Assembly: GCA_943327025.2 (NCBI GenBank)
Contig: CALPVO020000005.1
Span: 1-18,223, forward strand
DNA length: 18,223 bases
Direction: 5' to 3'
Origin: Janthinobacterium lividum
Lineage (GTDB): Bacteria > Pseudomonadota > Gammaproteobacteria > Steroidobacterales > Steroidobacteraceae
The number at the start of each line of letters is the position of its first letter. Position 1 is the stretch's first letter. Both the position numbers and the translations under genes were made by a program. Below, one piece after another: positions 1-8,152 of this stretch. Under the pieces are notes generated by a model. It saw nothing but the letters and a program-made list of their open reading frames with translations. It did not search any database and had not been told where the DNA came from.

Positions 1-219
1 AAGGTGAAGAAGGGCGAGGTGTACGACGCTGTCGTCGTGCGCACCCGCGCTGGCGTCCGTCGTGCTGACGGCTCGCTCATTCGCTTCGATGGCAACGCCG
101 CAGTGTTGCTGTCCAGCAAGCTCGAGCCCATCGGCACCCGCATCTTCGGGCCAGTGACCCGTGAACTTCGCACCGCGCAGTTCATGAAGATCATCTCGCT
201 CGCTCCCGAAGTGCTGTAA
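1..219 (+). CDS. rplN: 50S ribosomal protein L14, C-terminal part (5' end outside window)
   Basis: The first base starts an in-frame Lys codon and the frame runs to TAA at 217-219, giving the last 72 residues of L14; about 50 N-terminal residues lie upstream of the window. The family pattern [15 protein letters not shown] followed by [14 protein letters not shown] and the terminal [12 protein letters not shown] is visible. L14 is a large-subunit protein that binds 23S rRNA at the subunit interface. The GTG at 4 is an internal Val codon, not the start. rplX follows after 21 bp in the standard spc order. Confidence 0.97.
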   Translation, partial: KVKKGEVYDAVVVRTRAGVRRADGSLIRFDGNAAVLLSSKLEPIGTRIFGPVTRELRTAQFMKIISLAPEVL

Positions 220-240
220 GGCACAAGGCAGGAAACGGCA

Positions 241-558
241 ATGAACAAGATCCGCAAGGGCGACAAGGTCGTCGTAACGACCGGTCGCGACAAGGGCCGC
301 CAGGGCACCGTCATCCGCGTACAGGCGGACGACAAGCTCCTGGTCGAGAACGTGAACATGGTGAAGAAGCACCAGAAGGCGAATCCGCAGGCCAATCAGG
401 CCGGCGGCATCCTCCAGCGTGAGGCGCCAATCGCGGTGTCGAACGTGGCTCTGCTGAACCCGGCAACGGGCAAGGCTGACCGCGTCGGCGTCAAGGTTCT
501 GGCGGACGGCCGCAAGGTCCGCTTCTTCAAGTCCAACGGCGAAGTCGTGGACGCCTGA
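241..558 (+). CDS. rplX: 50S ribosomal protein L24
   Basis: This 105-residue protein matches the usual bacterial L24 length (about 104). The N-terminal KOW-type segment is clear ([21 protein letters not shown], residues 4-24), followed by the family [16 protein letters not shown] segment near residue 40. L24 is an early 23S rRNA-binding assembly initiator of the large subunit. The ATG is preceded by an AGGAAA-type ribosome binding site with suitable spacing. It lies 21 bp after rplN and 19 bp before rplE, so it is co-transcribed in the spc operon. Confidence 0.98.
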   Translation: MNKIRKGDKVVVTTGRDKGRQGTVIRVQADDKLLVENVNMVKKHQKANPQANQAGGILQREAPIAVSNVALLNPATGKADRVGVKVLADGRKVRFFKSNGEVVDA

Positions 559-577
559 CGGCCACTGGGAAACTGAA

Positions 578-1117
578 ATGAGCCGACTCAAGAAGCATTA
601 TACCGAGACGTTGCAACCCCAGCTCAAAGCGACGCTGGGCCTGAGCAACACCATGCAAGTGCCGCGGATCGAAAAGATCACGGTGAACATGGGCGTGGGC
701 GACGCTGTCAGCGACAAGAAGCTGCTCGAGAACGCCGTGGCGGACCTCACCAAGCTGACGGGCCAAAAGCCCCAGACGACCAAGTCGCGCAAGGCGATCG
801 CGTCGTTCAAGCTGCGTGAAGGCCTGGCCATTGGTGCCCGGGTCACGCTGCGCGGCGACCGCATGTATGAATTCCTAGACCGCCTCATCACGATCGCGAT
901 GCCCCGCATCCGCGACTTCCGTGGTGTGAGCCCCCGTTCTTTCGACGGCCGAGGTAACTACAACTTCGGTGTGAAGGAACAGATCATCTTCCCCGAGATC
1001 CAGTACGACCAAGTCGACAAGATCCGCGGTATGGACATCACGATCACCACGACTGCCATGGACGACAAGTCCGGTCGTGCGTTGCTCGAGGCGTTCAATT
1101 TCCCGTTCCGCAAGTGA
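578..1117 (+). CDS. rplE: 50S ribosomal protein L5
   Basis: The product has 179 residues, the same length as Escherichia coli L5. Diagnostic segments include [15 protein letters not shown] (near residue 29), a [21 protein letters not shown] stretch (near residue 62), and the C-terminal [10 protein letters not shown] segment with a FNFPFRK end. L5 binds 5S rRNA in the central protuberance and contacts P-site tRNA. The start MSRLKKHY has an in-place family N-terminus. In E. coli, S8 represses the spc operon by binding mRNA near the rplE start; I cannot recognise that structure here by eye. rpsN follows after 11 bp. Confidence 0.98.
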   Translation: MSRLKKHYTETLQPQLKATLGLSNTMQVPRIEKITVNMGVGDAVSDKKLLENAVADLTKLTGQKPQTTKSRKAIASFKLREGLAIGARVTLRGDRMYEFLDRLITIAMPRIRDFRGVSPRSFDGRGNYNFGVKEQIIFPEIQYDQVDKIRGMDITITTTAMDDKSGRALLEAFNFPFRK

Positions 1118-1128
1118 GGCGCTGACAA

Positions 1129-1434
1129 ATGGCCAAGACCAGCATGTTGATGCGCGAAAAGAAGCGCGCCGCCCTTGCCAAGCAGCACGCTGCCAAGCGT
1201 GTGAAGCTGAAGGCACTGATCGCCGACCAAACCGCCGATCCGGACGCGAAGGCTGCTGCCGTCGTGGCCTTGGCGAAGTTGCCGCGCGATAGCAGCCCCA
1301 GTCGTCAGCGCAACCGTTGCGCTATCACCGGCCGCCCGCGCGGCGTCTATCGCAAGTTCGGCCTCGGCCGTACCAAGCTGCGTGAGGCAACCATGCGGGG
1401 CGAAATCCCCGGCCTCTCGAAGGCGAGCTGGTAA
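1129..1434 (+). CDS. rpsN: 30S ribosomal protein S14, zinc-free form
   Basis: The 101-residue product has the long S14 architecture without CxxC zinc ligands, the usual form in gammaproteobacteria. The N-terminus [13 protein letters not shown] and the C-terminal block [19 protein letters not shown] followed by [17 protein letters not shown] are strongly conserved. S14 sits in the 3' (head) domain of the small subunit. The stop codon overlaps the Shine-Dalgarno AAGGAG (1433-1438) of rpsH, indicating tight translational coupling. Confidence 0.98.
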   Translation: MAKTSMLMREKKRAALAKQHAAKRVKLKALIADQTADPDAKAAAVVALAKLPRDSSPSRQRNRCAITGRPRGVYRKFGLGRTKLREATMRGEIPGLSKASW

Positions 1435-1446
1435 GGAGCGCTTGAA

Positions 1447-1842
1447 ATGAGCATGACTGATCCTATTGCCGACTTCCTCACTCGCATCCGTAACGCGCAA
1501 GCGGCCGGACATTCCGAGGTGAAGTGCGGTGCATCGAATATCAAGAACGCCATCGCGAAGGTGCTGGCGGACGAAGGCTACGTCGGTGGTTTCTCCGTCG
1601 AGGCGCAGGGCGCCAAGTCGGTACTGTCGGTGCAGTTGAAGTATCACCACGGCCGTCCGGTCATCGAGCGCCTCGAGCGCGTCTCCCGCCCTGGCCTTCG
1701 TGCCTACCGCGGCAAGGATGCGCTGCCCAAGGTGCTCGGTGGACTCGGTGTCGCCATCGTCTCGACGTCTCAGGGCGTTATGACGGATCGCCAGGCTCGC
1801 GCTGGTGGTCACGGCGGCGAAGTCCTCTGCGTTGTCAGCTAA
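1447..1842 (+). CDS. rpsH: 30S ribosomal protein S8
   Basis: The product has 131 residues (E. coli S8 has 130). The start [18 protein letters not shown] parallels the E. coli MSMQDPIADMLTRIRN, so the first ATG at 1447 is preferred over the second at 1453; it also has AAGGAG 8 nt upstream. The C-terminal [19 protein letters not shown] block and a [14 protein letters not shown] block are the 16S rRNA-binding signature. S8 is a central-domain assembly protein and, in E. coli, the translational repressor of the spc operon. It lies between rpsN and rplF in the expected place. Confidence 0.98.
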   Translation: MSMTDPIADFLTRIRNAQAAGHSEVKCGASNIKNAIAKVLADEGYVGGFSVEAQGAKSVLSVQLKYHHGRPVIERLERVSRPGLRAYRGKDALPKVLGGLGVAIVSTSQGVMTDRQARAGGHGGEVLCVVS

Positions 1843-1864
1843 TACCAGCAGGGAATAACAGATC

Positions 1865-2398
1865 ATGTCCCGCGTAGCCAAGAAGCCCGTCAACCTGCCC
1901 CAAGGCGTGACCGTCACGGTCGATGCCGGCAGCGTTACGGTCAAGGGTGCCAAGGGCACCCTCTCGCTCCCCCTCGCCGAAGGCGTGCTGGTGGAGCAGG
2001 CCGACAAGGCCATTAACGTCACGCTGGCCGAAGGAGCTGCCGCTCAGGCAGCCAAGGCTGGCAGCACGCGTGCGCACCTCGCCAATATGGTTGAGGGCGT
2101 TACCAAGGGTTTCGAGCGCAAGCTCGAACTCGTGGGCGTGGGCTACCGTGCGGCAGTTCAGGGTAAGTCTCTGAATCTGACGCTCGGCTTCTCCCACCCG
2201 GTGGTTTACCCGGTGCCGGAAGGCATCGAGATCGCGACTCCGACTCAGACGGAGATCCTGGTCAAGGGTATCAATCGCCAGCAGGTGGGCCAGGTGGCCG
2301 CCGAGATTCGTGCGTACCGCTCTCCGGAGCCCTACAAGGGCAAGGGCGTGCGCTACTCGGGCGAGCGCATCGAGCTCAAGGAAGCCAAGAAGAAGTAA
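1865..2398 (+). CDS. rplF: 50S ribosomal protein L6
   Basis: The product has 177 residues, the normal L6 length. It shows the two alpha/beta repeats of L6: residues 1-80 begin [17 protein letters not shown], and the second half carries ELVGVGYRA (near 90) and the C-terminal signature [17 protein letters not shown]6 binds 23S rRNA near the sarcin-ricin loop and the factor-binding site. An AGGGAA ribosome binding site precedes the ATG. Only 3 bp separate its TAA from the rplR start, so rplR is probably translated by coupling. Confidence 0.98.
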   Translation: MSRVAKKPVNLPQGVTVTVDAGSVTVKGAKGTLSLPLAEGVLVEQADKAINVTLAEGAAAQAAKAGSTRAHLANMVEGVTKGFERKLELVGVGYRAAVQGKSLNLTLGFSHPVVYPVPEGIEIATPTQTEILVKGINRQQVGQVAAEIRAYRSPEPYKGKGVRYSGERIELKEAKKK

Positions 2399-2401
2399 GC
2401 C

Positions 2402-2767
2402 ATGAAGAAAATTATCGACAAAAAGGGCATTCGGCTCCGTCGCGCGGTTCGCACCCGCGCCAAGATCAAGGAGTTGGAGGTCGCCCGCCTCACTGTGCAC
2501 CGTACTCCGCGGCACATCTACGCTCAGGTCATTGCGGCCGAGGGCGGCAAGGTGCTTGCTACGGCCTCCACGGTCCAGGGCGACATCGCCAAGGACCTCG
2601 AGGGTACGGGCAACGTTGCCGCTGCTGCTGCAGTGGGCAAGGCTATCGCCGAACGTGCCAAGGCCGCTGGCGTCAGCCAGGTCGCCTTCGACCGCTCGGG
2701 CTTCCTGTATCACGGCCGCATCAAGGCGCTGGCTGATGCCGCCCGTGAAGCGGGTCTTGAGTTCTAA
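2402..2767 (+). CDS. rplR: 50S ribosomal protein L18
   Basis: The product has 121 residues, four more than E. coli L18. The conserved 5S rRNA-binding core is evident as [16 protein letters not shown] (near residue 31), and the C-terminus carries the signature [20 protein letters not shown] followed by AREAGLEF. L18 delivers 5S rRNA to the large subunit together with L5. The start lies 3 bp after rplF and has only a weak purine-rich site inside the end of rplF (GAAGAAG), consistent with translational coupling. The following 62-bp gap before rpsE is long for this operon and contains a stem-loop. Confidence 0.98.
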   Translation: MKKIIDKKGIRLRRAVRTRAKIKELEVARLTVHRTPRHIYAQVIAAEGGKVLATASTVQGDIAKDLEGTGNVAAAAAVGKAIAERAKAAGVSQVAFDRSGFLYHGRIKALADAAREAGLEF

Positions 2768-2785
2768 GAGATTCCGGTAACGACC

Positions 2786-2807
2786 GGGCGGGGTCCTTAC
2801 CCCGTCC
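2786..2807 (+). promoter_or_regulatory. Intercistronic stem-loop between rplR and rpsE
   Basis: GGGCGGGGT (2786-2794) pairs with ACCCCGTCC (2799-2807) around a CCTT loop, giving nine base pairs with one G-U. It ends 22 bases before the rpsE ATG and has no T-run, so it does not look like an intrinsic terminator. A role in mRNA processing, stability or ribosomal-protein feedback is inference only. Confidence 0.55.
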
Positions 2808-2829
2808 TCGTGACGCAAAAGGATTGAAC

Positions 2830-3336
2830 ATGGCTAGGGTTGAAAAGGCTGCACCAGCTGACGACATGATCGAGAAGCTGGTTGCCGTGAACCGCACCTC
2901 GAAGACCGTCAAGGGCGGTCGTCAGTTCAGTTTCACCGCGCTGACGGTGGTCGGTGACGGCGCAGGTCGCGTCGGCTTCGGCTACGGCAAGGCCCGTGAA
3001 GTTCCTACGGCTATCGCGAAGGCGATGCAGGCCGCACGGAAGAACATGGTGAACGTGCCGTTGCGCGAGGATAGCTTGCACTACGCAGTGAAGGGCCGTC
3101 ATGGCACTACGCGCGTCTACATGCAGCCTGCCTCGGGCGGTACGGGCGTCATCGCGGGCGGCGGCATGCGTGCCGTGTTCGAATGCGCCGGTGTTCGCAA
3201 CGTGCTCGCCAAGAGCTACGGTTCGCGTAACGCCATCAACGTCGTTCGTGCCACTTTCGACGCGCTCCAGCGCGTCCAGTCGCCGGGCGAGATTGCCGCC
3301 AAGCGTGGCAAGTCTGTCGAGGACATCCTCGGGTAA
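2830..3336 (+). CDS. rpsE: 30S ribosomal protein S5
   Basis: Starting at ATG 2830 the product has 168 residues, against 167 in E. coli. An in-frame TTG at 2824 would add two residues, but AAAAGGA at 2817-2822 is correctly spaced for 2830 and the family start is MA(R/H)xEK. The N-terminal double-stranded RNA-binding S5 domain ([20 protein letters not shown] then [14 protein letters not shown], residues 24-60) is followed by the C-terminal domain with [21 protein letters not shown]5 contributes to decoding fidelity and mRNA entry. Stem-loops flank the gene on both sides. Confidence 0.97.
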   Translation: MARVEKAAPADDMIEKLVAVNRTSKTVKGGRQFSFTALTVVGDGAGRVGFGYGKAREVPTAIAKAMQAARKNMVNVPLREDSLHYAVKGRHGTTRVYMQPASGGTGVIAGGGMRAVFECAGVRNVLAKSYGSRNAINVVRATFDALQRVQSPGEIAAKRGKSVEDILG

Positions 3337-3356
3337 GACCTGCCGCTAGGCAGGTC
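3337..3356 (+). promoter_or_regulatory. Perfect stem-loop immediately after the rpsE stop codon
   Basis: GACCTGCC (3337-3344) and GGCAGGTC (3349-3356) form an uninterrupted 8-bp stem around the loop GCTA, beginning at the base after the rpsE TAA. No T-run follows; transcription must continue into rpmD. It is most likely an mRNA stability or processing element, though this is inferred from position. Confidence 0.6.
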
Positions 3357-3381
3357 CCAACGAGGACGAGGAGTAGCGAAC

Positions 3382-3567
3382 ATGAGCACCCCCATGATCA
3401 AGGTCACCCTGAAGCGCAGCATCTATGGCCAGTTGGCGAACATTCGCCAGTCGGTCCATGGCCTCGGCCTGCGTCGTATCGGCCACAGCCGCGTGGTCAT
3501 CGACACCCCCGCCAACCGCGGCATGGTGAAGACGGCCGAGCATCTGCTCGTCGTCGAGCCGGCTTGA
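3382..3567 (+). CDS. rpmD: 50S ribosomal protein L30
   Basis: This 61-residue protein has the compact L30 fold sequence: IKVTLKRSIYGQ at the N-terminus, the central VHGLGLRRIGHSR loop and the C-terminal hydrophobic strand HLLVVE. L30 is a small 23S rRNA-binding protein of the large subunit. The ATG has GAGGAG (3368-3373) eight bases upstream. It lies between rpsE and rplO as in other proteobacterial spc operons. The first four residues (MSTP) are slightly longer than E. coli L30. Confidence 0.97.
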   Translation: MSTPMIKVTLKRSIYGQLANIRQSVHGLGLRRIGHSRVVIDTPANRGMVKTAEHLLVVEPA

Positions 3568-3592
3568 AGCCCAAGCCACAGGAATACGTACC

Positions 3593-4024
3593 ATGAAGCT
3601 CAATGACATGTCGCCCGCACCGGGCAGCAAAAAGACCAAGCTCCGCGTCGGCCGCGGCGCCTCCGCTGGCCAGGGCAAGACCTGCGGCCGCGGCGTCAAG
3701 GGTCAGCGCGCCCGCAAGGGTGGCTACCACAAGGTCGGCTTCGAAGGCGGTCAGATGCCGCTGCAGCGCCGTCTCCCGAAGACGGGCTTCCGCTCGGCCA
3801 TGAAGGCTACTCGCGGCGAAGTCACGCTTACCGAAATCGCGAAGCTCGGCTTGGCCGAGGTGGACTTGGCAGCGCTTATCACTGCCAGCCTCGTGCCGGA
3901 TACCGTCGAGCGCTGCAAGGTGGTGCTGTCGGGCTCCATCAACACGGCCGTGGTGCTGAAGGGCATCGTGGCGACGAAGGGTGCCCGCGCTGCCATTGAG
4001 GCGGCCGGCGGCCGCGTCGAATAA
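3593..4024 (+). CDS. rplO: 50S ribosomal protein L15
   Basis: The product has 143 residues, close to the 144 of E. coli. The glycine/arginine-rich N-terminal extension that threads into 23S rRNA is clear (GSKKTKLRVGRGASAGQGKT, then GRGVKGQRARKGG, residues 11-44), as is FEGGQMPLQRRLPK near residue 50. The C-terminal globular part ends in the usual ARAAIEAAGGRVE. It has an AGGAA ribosome binding site eight bases before ATG. secY follows after 29 bp, the widely conserved rplO-secY pairing. Confidence 0.98.
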   Translation: MKLNDMSPAPGSKKTKLRVGRGASAGQGKTCGRGVKGQRARKGGYHKVGFEGGQMPLQRRLPKTGFRSAMKATRGEVTLTEIAKLGLAEVDLAALITASLVPDTVERCKVVLSGSINTAVVLKGIVATKGARAAIEAAGGRVE

Positions 4025-4053
4025 ACAACCGAACGGAATAGGAATAACAGCCC

Positions 4054-5391
4054 GTGGCAAATGCCGCCGCAACGCTTGGTGATGCAGCACGTCTGACGGA
4101 AGTCCGTCAGCGCGTACTGTTCTTGCTGGGCGGCCTAATCGTATTCCGCATCGGGAGCTTCATCCCGACGCCGGGTATCGATCCGGTGGCGCTGGCTCGC
4201 TTCTTCGAAGAGCAGTCGGGCACTATTCTGGGCCTGTTCAACATGTTCTCGGGCGGTGCGCTGTCGCGTCTGTCGTTGTTCGCTTTGGGTGTCATGCCCT
4301 ACATTTCTGCCTCCATCATCATTCAAATGGTGGCGGTGGTGTATCCGCCTTGGATGGAATGGCGCAAGGAAGGCGAGTCGGGTCGTCGCAAGATGACCGA
4401 GATGACTCGTTATTCCACGGTTGCCTTGGCAACTTTCCAGGCCTTCGGCGCTGCTTGGGCGTTCCAGAACCAGGGCTTGGTGCTGAATCCGGGCTTCCAG
4501 TTTCTCTTCGTGGCGACCGTGACGCTCGTCACTGGCACCCTGTTCCTGATGTGGCTGGGTGAGCAGATTACCGAGCGCGGCATTGGTAATGGCATCTCCA
4601 TGATCATCCTCGCGGGTATCGTGGCGGGCCTGCCGAGTGCTCTGGGCAGCACCTTTGAGCAGGTCAGCAGCGGCGAAATGAACGGTGCGTTTGCCATCCT
4701 GCTGCTGGTGATGGTTGCCGCAGTCACTTTCTTTGTGGTGTTCGTCGAACGTGGCCAGCGCCGCATTGCGGTGAACTACGCCAAGCGAATGGTGGGTCGC
4801 CGCGTCATGCAGGGCCAGGCCACGCACTTGCCCTTCAAGATGAACATGTCGGGCGTCATTCCGCCTATCTTCGCGTCTTCTTTGCTGCTGTTCCCTGCCA
4901 CCCTCGCCAGTTTCGCTGGTACGGGCGACAGTTGGCACGCACGGGTTCTGCAGAACGCTTCGGCGGCATTGGGCTACGGCCAGCCATTGCACATTCTGCT
5001 GTACGCCGTTCTCATCATGTTCTTCTGTTTCTTCTACACGGGCCTGGTGTTTAATGCCCGTGAAACCGCGGACAACCTGAAGAAGGCTGGTGCCTTCATC
5101 CCGGGTATCCGTCCTGGCCAGCACACCGGCGAGTACATCGACAAGGTACTGACGCGGTTGACGTTGTGGGGAGCGCTGTACATCGTCGGCGTGTGCCTCC
5201 TGCCAGAATTACTCATTTCCTTCGGTAGCGTTCCGTTCTACTTCGGTGGTACGTCGCTGCTAATCATCGTGGTGGTGGTTATGGACTTCATGGCGCAGCT
5301 ACAAGCGCACCTGATGTCCCACCAGTACGAGGGCCTCATGAAGAAGGCCAGCCTGCGCGGCAACCCGCGTCCTGCTGGCCTGAACCGCTGA
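4054..5391 (+). CDS. secY: Preprotein translocase channel subunit SecY
   Basis: The 445-residue product matches SecY (443 in E. coli) and should span the inner membrane ten times. It forms the central pore of SecYEG, through which SecA- or ribosome-driven substrates are exported or inserted. Visible landmarks are the N-terminal [22 protein letters not shown] segment (TM1), [14 protein letters not shown] (TM2), [10 protein letters not shown] (TM4-5), the cytosolic loop [15 protein letters not shown], and the C-terminal cytosolic loop [19 protein letters not shown]. Translation starts at GTG 4054 with AGGAA upstream; no in-frame ATG matches the family N-terminus. It is co-transcribed between rplO and rpmJ. 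Confidence 0.98.
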   Translation: MANAAATLGDAARLTEVRQRVLFLLGGLIVFRIGSFIPTPGIDPVALARFFEEQSGTILGLFNMFSGGALSRLSLFALGVMPYISASIIIQMVAVVYPPWMEWRKEGESGRRKMTEMTRYSTVALATFQAFGAAWAFQNQGLVLNPGFQFLFVATVTLVTGTLFLMWLGEQITERGIGNGISMIILAGIVAGLPSALGSTFEQVSSGEMNGAFAILLLVMVAAVTFFVVFVERGQRRIAVNYAKRMVGRRVMQGQATHLPFKMNMSGVIPPIFASSLLLFPATLASFAGTGDSWHARVLQNASAALGYGQPLHILLYAVLIMFFCFFYTGLVFNARETADNLKKAGAFIPGIRPGQHTGEYIDKVLTRLTLWGALYIVGVCLLPELLISFGSVPFYFGGTSLLIIVVVVMDFMAQLQAHLMSHQYEGLMKKASLRGNPRPAGLNR

Positions 5392-5418
5392 CGCGGCACC
5401 GTTTTCCAGGAGACACCC

Positions 5419-5532
5419 GTGAAAGTCCGTCCATCAGTCAAGAAGATCTGCAAAAACTGCAAGGTGGTCCGCCGTCGCGGAATCGTCTACATCATCTGCT
5501 CCGACGCTCGCCACAAGCAGCGCCAGGGTTGA
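5419..5532 (+). CDS. rpmJ: 50S ribosomal protein L36, zinc-ribbon form
   Basis: A 37-residue protein starting at GTG 5419 with CAGGAG just upstream. It reads [20 protein letters not shown] and ends in RHKQRQG. The zinc ligands of the C+ type are present: C11, C14, C27 and H32 (C-x2-C-x12-C-x4-H). L36 is the smallest large-subunit protein and binds 23S rRNA. Its position directly after secY is typical; its downstream 82-bp gap carries the alpha-operon promoter. Confidence 0.97.
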   Translation: MKVRPSVKKICKNCKVVRRRGIVYIICSDARHKQRQG

Positions 5533-5546
5533 TTGCAGCCAACGCA

Positions 5547-5575
5547 TTGAAGTAGTAGGCATTTTTTAGTATACT
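5547..5575 (+). promoter_or_regulatory. Predicted sigma70 promoter of the alpha operon (rpsM-rplQ)
   Basis: TTGAAG (5547-5552) and TATACT (5570-5575) are separated by 17 bp, an ideal spacing. The -10 differs from consensus at one base and the -35 at two. The element lies in the 82-bp gap between rpmJ and rpsM, in an AT-rich patch unlike its surroundings. Transcription would begin near 5582, leaving a leader of about 33 nt before rpsM. Confidence 0.75.
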
Positions 5576-5595
5576 GCCGCGCTTTTCCCGCGGCA
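5575..5595 (+). promoter_or_regulatory. Perfect inverted repeat at the predicted rpsM transcription start
   Basis: TGCCGCG (5575-5581) and CGCGGCA (5589-5595) are exact reverse complements around CTTTTCC. The left arm abuts the -10 element and the predicted start falls in or just before the loop. It could be a DNA operator or the foot of a hairpin in transcripts that read through from the spc operon; neither is shown. Confidence 0.45.
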
Positions 5596-5614
5596 CCAGG
5601 CATCCGGAGCAGAC

Positions 5615-5992
5615 ATGGCACGCATCGCCGGGATTAATATCCCGATGAATAAGCACATCGTAATTGGTCTGACGCACGTCTTCGGCATTGGCCGTCCGAC
5701 GTCTCGGGTCATTTGCGCGGCCGCCGGTGTGGCGCCCACCACCAAGACCAAGGACCTCACTGAGGCCGAAGTCGGTGCGCTCCGCGCACAGGTGGCGAAG
5801 CTGACCGTCGAGGGTGACCTCCGTCGTGAGGTTTCCATGAACATCAAGCGCCTCATGGACCTCGGTTGCTACCGTGGCATGCGTCATCGCCGTGGCCTAC
5901 CGCTTCGCGGTCAGCGCACGCGCACCAATGCGCGTTCGCGCAAGGGCCCGCGCAAGCAGGCCGTCAAGCTCAACAGCCAAGTCGGCAAGTAA
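5615..5992 (+). CDS. rpsM: 30S ribosomal protein S13
   Basis: The product has 125 residues, seven more than E. coli S13. Family landmarks are [10 protein letters not shown] at the start, a helix-hairpin-helix-like [10 protein letters not shown] segment, and a basic C-terminal block reading [20 protein letters not shown], then [12 protein letters not shown], then [13 protein letters not shown]13 lies in the small-subunit head and forms the B1 bridges and P-site tRNA contacts through its basic tail, which here ends in an added [10 protein letters not shown]. It is the first gene of the alpha operon, downstream of a predicted promoter. Confidence 0.98.
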   Translation: MARIAGINIPMNKHIVIGLTHVFGIGRPTSRVICAAAGVAPTTKTKDLTEAEVGALRAQVAKLTVEGDLRREVSMNIKRLMDLGCYRGMRHRRGLPLRGQRTRTNARSRKGPRKQAVKLNSQVGK

Positions 5993-6020
5993 CCGGCGCG
6001 GCAACAGGAAGGGTTAGGCA

Positions 6021-6419
6021 ATGGCTGAGCAGAAGCAGGGCAATAAGCCCCAGCGCAAGAAGGTACGTCGGCAGGTGTCGGACGGCATCGCACACGTGCA
6101 TGCGTCGTTCAACAATACCGTCATCACCATCACCGACCGTCAGGGCAACACCCTGTCTTGGGCGACCTCGGGTGGCTGCGGCTTCCGTGGTTCGCGTAAG
6201 AGCACTCCGTTCGCGGCTCAGGTCGCGGCCGAGAAGGCTGGTGTCGCTTCGCAGGAATACGGCCTGCGGACCGTCGAAGTGCGCGTGAAGGGCCCCGGCC
6301 CTGGCCGCGAGTCTGCCGTGCGCGCGCTCAACGCTGCCGGCCTCAAGGTCACGTCCATCAGCGACGTTACCCCCATCCCGCACAACGGCTGCCGCCCGTC
6401 CAAGAAGCGGCGCGTTTAA
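6021..6419 (+). CDS. rpsK: 30S ribosomal protein S11
   Basis: The 132-residue product is three longer than E. coli S11. The characteristic [20 protein letters not shown] segment (near residues 24-43), [38 protein letters not shown] and the C-terminal [18 protein letters not shown] are present. S11 is a platform protein near the E-site and the mRNA exit. It starts with ATG after a purine-rich GGAAGGG and ends with a TAA that overlaps the AAGGAA ribosome binding site of rpsD. Confidence 0.98.
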   Translation: MAEQKQGNKPQRKKVRRQVSDGIAHVHASFNNTVITITDRQGNTLSWATSGGCGFRGSRKSTPFAAQVAAEKAGVASQEYGLRTVEVRVKGPGPGRESAVRALNAAGLKVTSISDVTPIPHNGCRPSKKRRV

Positions 6420-6430
6420 GGAATATCACG

Positions 6431-7054
6431 ATGGCTCGTTATCTCGGCCCCAAGTGCAAACTCTCGCGTCGCGAGGGTACTGACCTCTTCCTCAAGAGCG
6501 GCGTCAAGTCGCTCGAGTCCAAGTGCAAGCTCGAAGTGCCGCCGGGCGGCATCAAGGGTGAGCGCCGCCAGCGTACGTCCGACTACGGTCTGCAGCTTCG
6601 CGAGAAGCAGAAGCTGCGCCGCATGTACGGCGTGCTGGAAACCCAGTTCCGTAACTACTACCACAAGGCGGCCGGTCGTCCGGGCGCTACGGGCGAGAAC
6701 CTCCTGCAATTCTTGGAGCGTCGTCTGGATAACGTGGTGTACCGCATGGGTTTCGCTTCCACCCGCGCCGAGGCCCGCCAGTTGGTGAGCCACAAGGGCG
6801 TGCTGGTGAATGGCAAGCCCGTCAATGTGCCGAGCTACCAGTGCAGCGCTGGTGACACGGTAGAGATCCGTGAGAAGTCGAAGGCCCAGGTTCGCATCCA
6901 GAGTGCCCTGCAGATTTCGGCTCAGGTTGGCCGCCCCGACTGGGTGGAGGTCGACGAGAAGAAGCTTTCCGGCTTGCTGAAGAGCGTGCCTGAGCGCAAC
7001 GAGATCCTGCCGGACATCAACGAGAACCTGGTCGTCGAGTTGTACTCGAAGTAA
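6431..7054 (+). CDS. rpsD: 30S ribosomal protein S4
   Basis: The product has 207 residues (206 in E. coli). It opens [20 protein letters not shown] and carries the conserved [20 protein letters not shown] segment, the S4 RNA-binding domain around residues 97-160 ([20 protein letters not shown], then [11 protein letters not shown]), and the C-terminal [17 protein letters not shown]4 nucleates 16S rRNA assembly and helps control decoding accuracy. In E. coli it is also the translational repressor of the alpha operon. The short rpsM leader here leaves little room for the E. coli type of S4 operator. Confidence 0.98.
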   Translation: MARYLGPKCKLSRREGTDLFLKSGVKSLESKCKLEVPPGGIKGERRQRTSDYGLQLREKQKLRRMYGVLETQFRNYYHKAAGRPGATGENLLQFLERRLDNVVYRMGFASTRAEARQLVSHKGVLVNGKPVNVPSYQCSAGDTVEIREKSKAQVRIQSALQISAQVGRPDWVEVDEKKLSGLLKSVPERNEILPDINENLVVELYSK

Positions 7055-7117
7055 TCGAGCGGCTGCACGAGCGACCGGTTTCACGACTGATACGTCGAAT
7101 ATAAAGGGACAGACCCC

Positions 7118-8128
7118 ATGCATGGATCCGTCAGCGATTTTCAGAGGGCCGGCCTGAAGCTGGAACTCACCGCCCCGAACGAGGCCAAGGCCACTATCGG
7201 CCCCCTCGAGCGTGGTTTTGGCCATACGCTTGGCGCCGCGCTGCGGCGCGTGTTGCTCTCGTCGATGCCAGGTGCTGCCATCACCGAGGCGCATATTGAT
7301 GGCGTGCTCCACGAGTACACCTCCATCGACGGCGTCCATGAGGACGTGGTCGAACTCCTGCTGAACTTGAAGCAAGTGGCTCTCAAGCTTCACGACCGCG
7401 ATAGCGCCGAGGTCCGTTTGCGGAAGAAGGGCCCAGGCCCGGTCACCGCTGGCGACATCGAGCACGACCATACGGTTGAGGTGGTCAACAAGGACCTCGT
7501 CATCGCCACGCTGACCAAGCCCACCGAACTCAGCATGACGCTGAAAATCGAGCGTGGCCGTGGTTATCGGCCGGCGACGGCGCCGGTGTTCGAAGAGCAG
7601 ACCCGCCCCATTGGCAGCCTGCGTTTGGACGCTTCCTTCAGCCCGATGCGTCGCGTTACGTACTCGGTCGACGCTACCCGCGTTGGCCAGCGTACGGACC
7701 TTGACAGCTTGGTTGTTACCATCGAGACCAACGGCACCATCGACGCGGAAGACGCTATCCGTCGTGCCGGTTCCATTCTCAAGGACCAGCTGGCCGTGTT
7801 CGCAGACTTCGACAGTGGCGCGTCCACTGGCGATGGCTCGGGCTCCTCGTCCAGCGCTCCCCACATCGACCCGGTGCTGCTGCGTCCGGTCGACGAATTG
7901 GAACTCACGGTGCGTTCGGCGAACTGCCTGAAGGCCGAGAACATCCACTATATCGGCGACCTGGTGCAGCGCACCGAGGTAGAGCTGCTTCGTACGCCGA
8001 ACCTCGGCAAGAAGTCGCTCACCGAGATCAAGGAAGTCCTCGAAAGCCGTGGGTTGACCCTCGGCATGCGCCTCGAAGGTTGGCCACCGGCCCAGCTGCG
8101 TCGCGACGAAGAGTTCAAGGCGCTCTGA
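7118..8128 (+). CDS. rpoA: DNA-directed RNA polymerase subunit alpha
   Basis: The 336-residue product is the alpha subunit that dimerises to scaffold beta and beta' and contacts UP elements and activators. The N-terminal domain (1-230) contains [23 protein letters not shown] and [16 protein letters not shown] 20-residue Ser/Gly/Asp-rich linker (231-250) leads to the C-terminal domain (251-323) with [18 protein letters not shown], where R266 corresponds to DNA-contacting R265 of E. coli, and [19 protein letters not shown] 7118 has AAAGGGA eight bases upstream. Residue 40 is Ala where the family nearly always has Asn (GNALRR). The C-terminal RRDEEFKAL is an unusual tail. Confidence 0.98.
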   Translation: MHGSVSDFQRAGLKLELTAPNEAKATIGPLERGFGHTLGAALRRVLLSSMPGAAITEAHIDGVLHEYTSIDGVHEDVVELLLNLKQVALKLHDRDSAEVRLRKKGPGPVTAGDIEHDHTVEVVNKDLVIATLTKPTELSMTLKIERGRGYRPATAPVFEEQTRPIGSLRLDASFSPMRRVTYSVDATRVGQRTDLDSLVVTIETNGTIDAEDAIRRAGSILKDQLAVFADFDSGASTGDGSGSSSSAPHIDPVLLRPVDELELTVRSANCLKAENIHYIGDLVQRTEVELLRTPNLGKKSLTEIKEVLESRGLTLGMRLEGWPPAQLRRDEEFKAL

Positions 8129-8152
8129 GAGTAGCCTCCTAGTAAACATGGC

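Noticed and set aside
541..620. S8 translational operator at the rplX-rplE junction
   Set aside because: E. coli has one near the rplE start, but I could not recognise the conserved core here by eye. A covariance or S8-motif search would be needed to claim it.
958..2022. A 354-codon open frame on the - strand opposite rplE, rpsN and rpsH (and a similar one at 1835-2818)
   Set aside because: They cross several ribosomal gene boundaries antisense, with no start signal or family similarity.
2824..2829. TTG at 2824 as the rpsE start
   Set aside because: AAAAGGA would be only about one base away from it; spacing and the family N-terminus favour ATG 2830.
4135..5124. A 329-codon open frame on the - strand inside secY
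   Set aside because: The product is His/Gln/Arg-rich and hydrophilic, the typical antisense shadow of a membrane protein gene.
7100..7105. TATAAA upstream of rpoA as a promoter -10
   Set aside because: It overlaps the AAAGGGA ribosome binding site and would start transcription only a few bases before ATG; no -35 is present.
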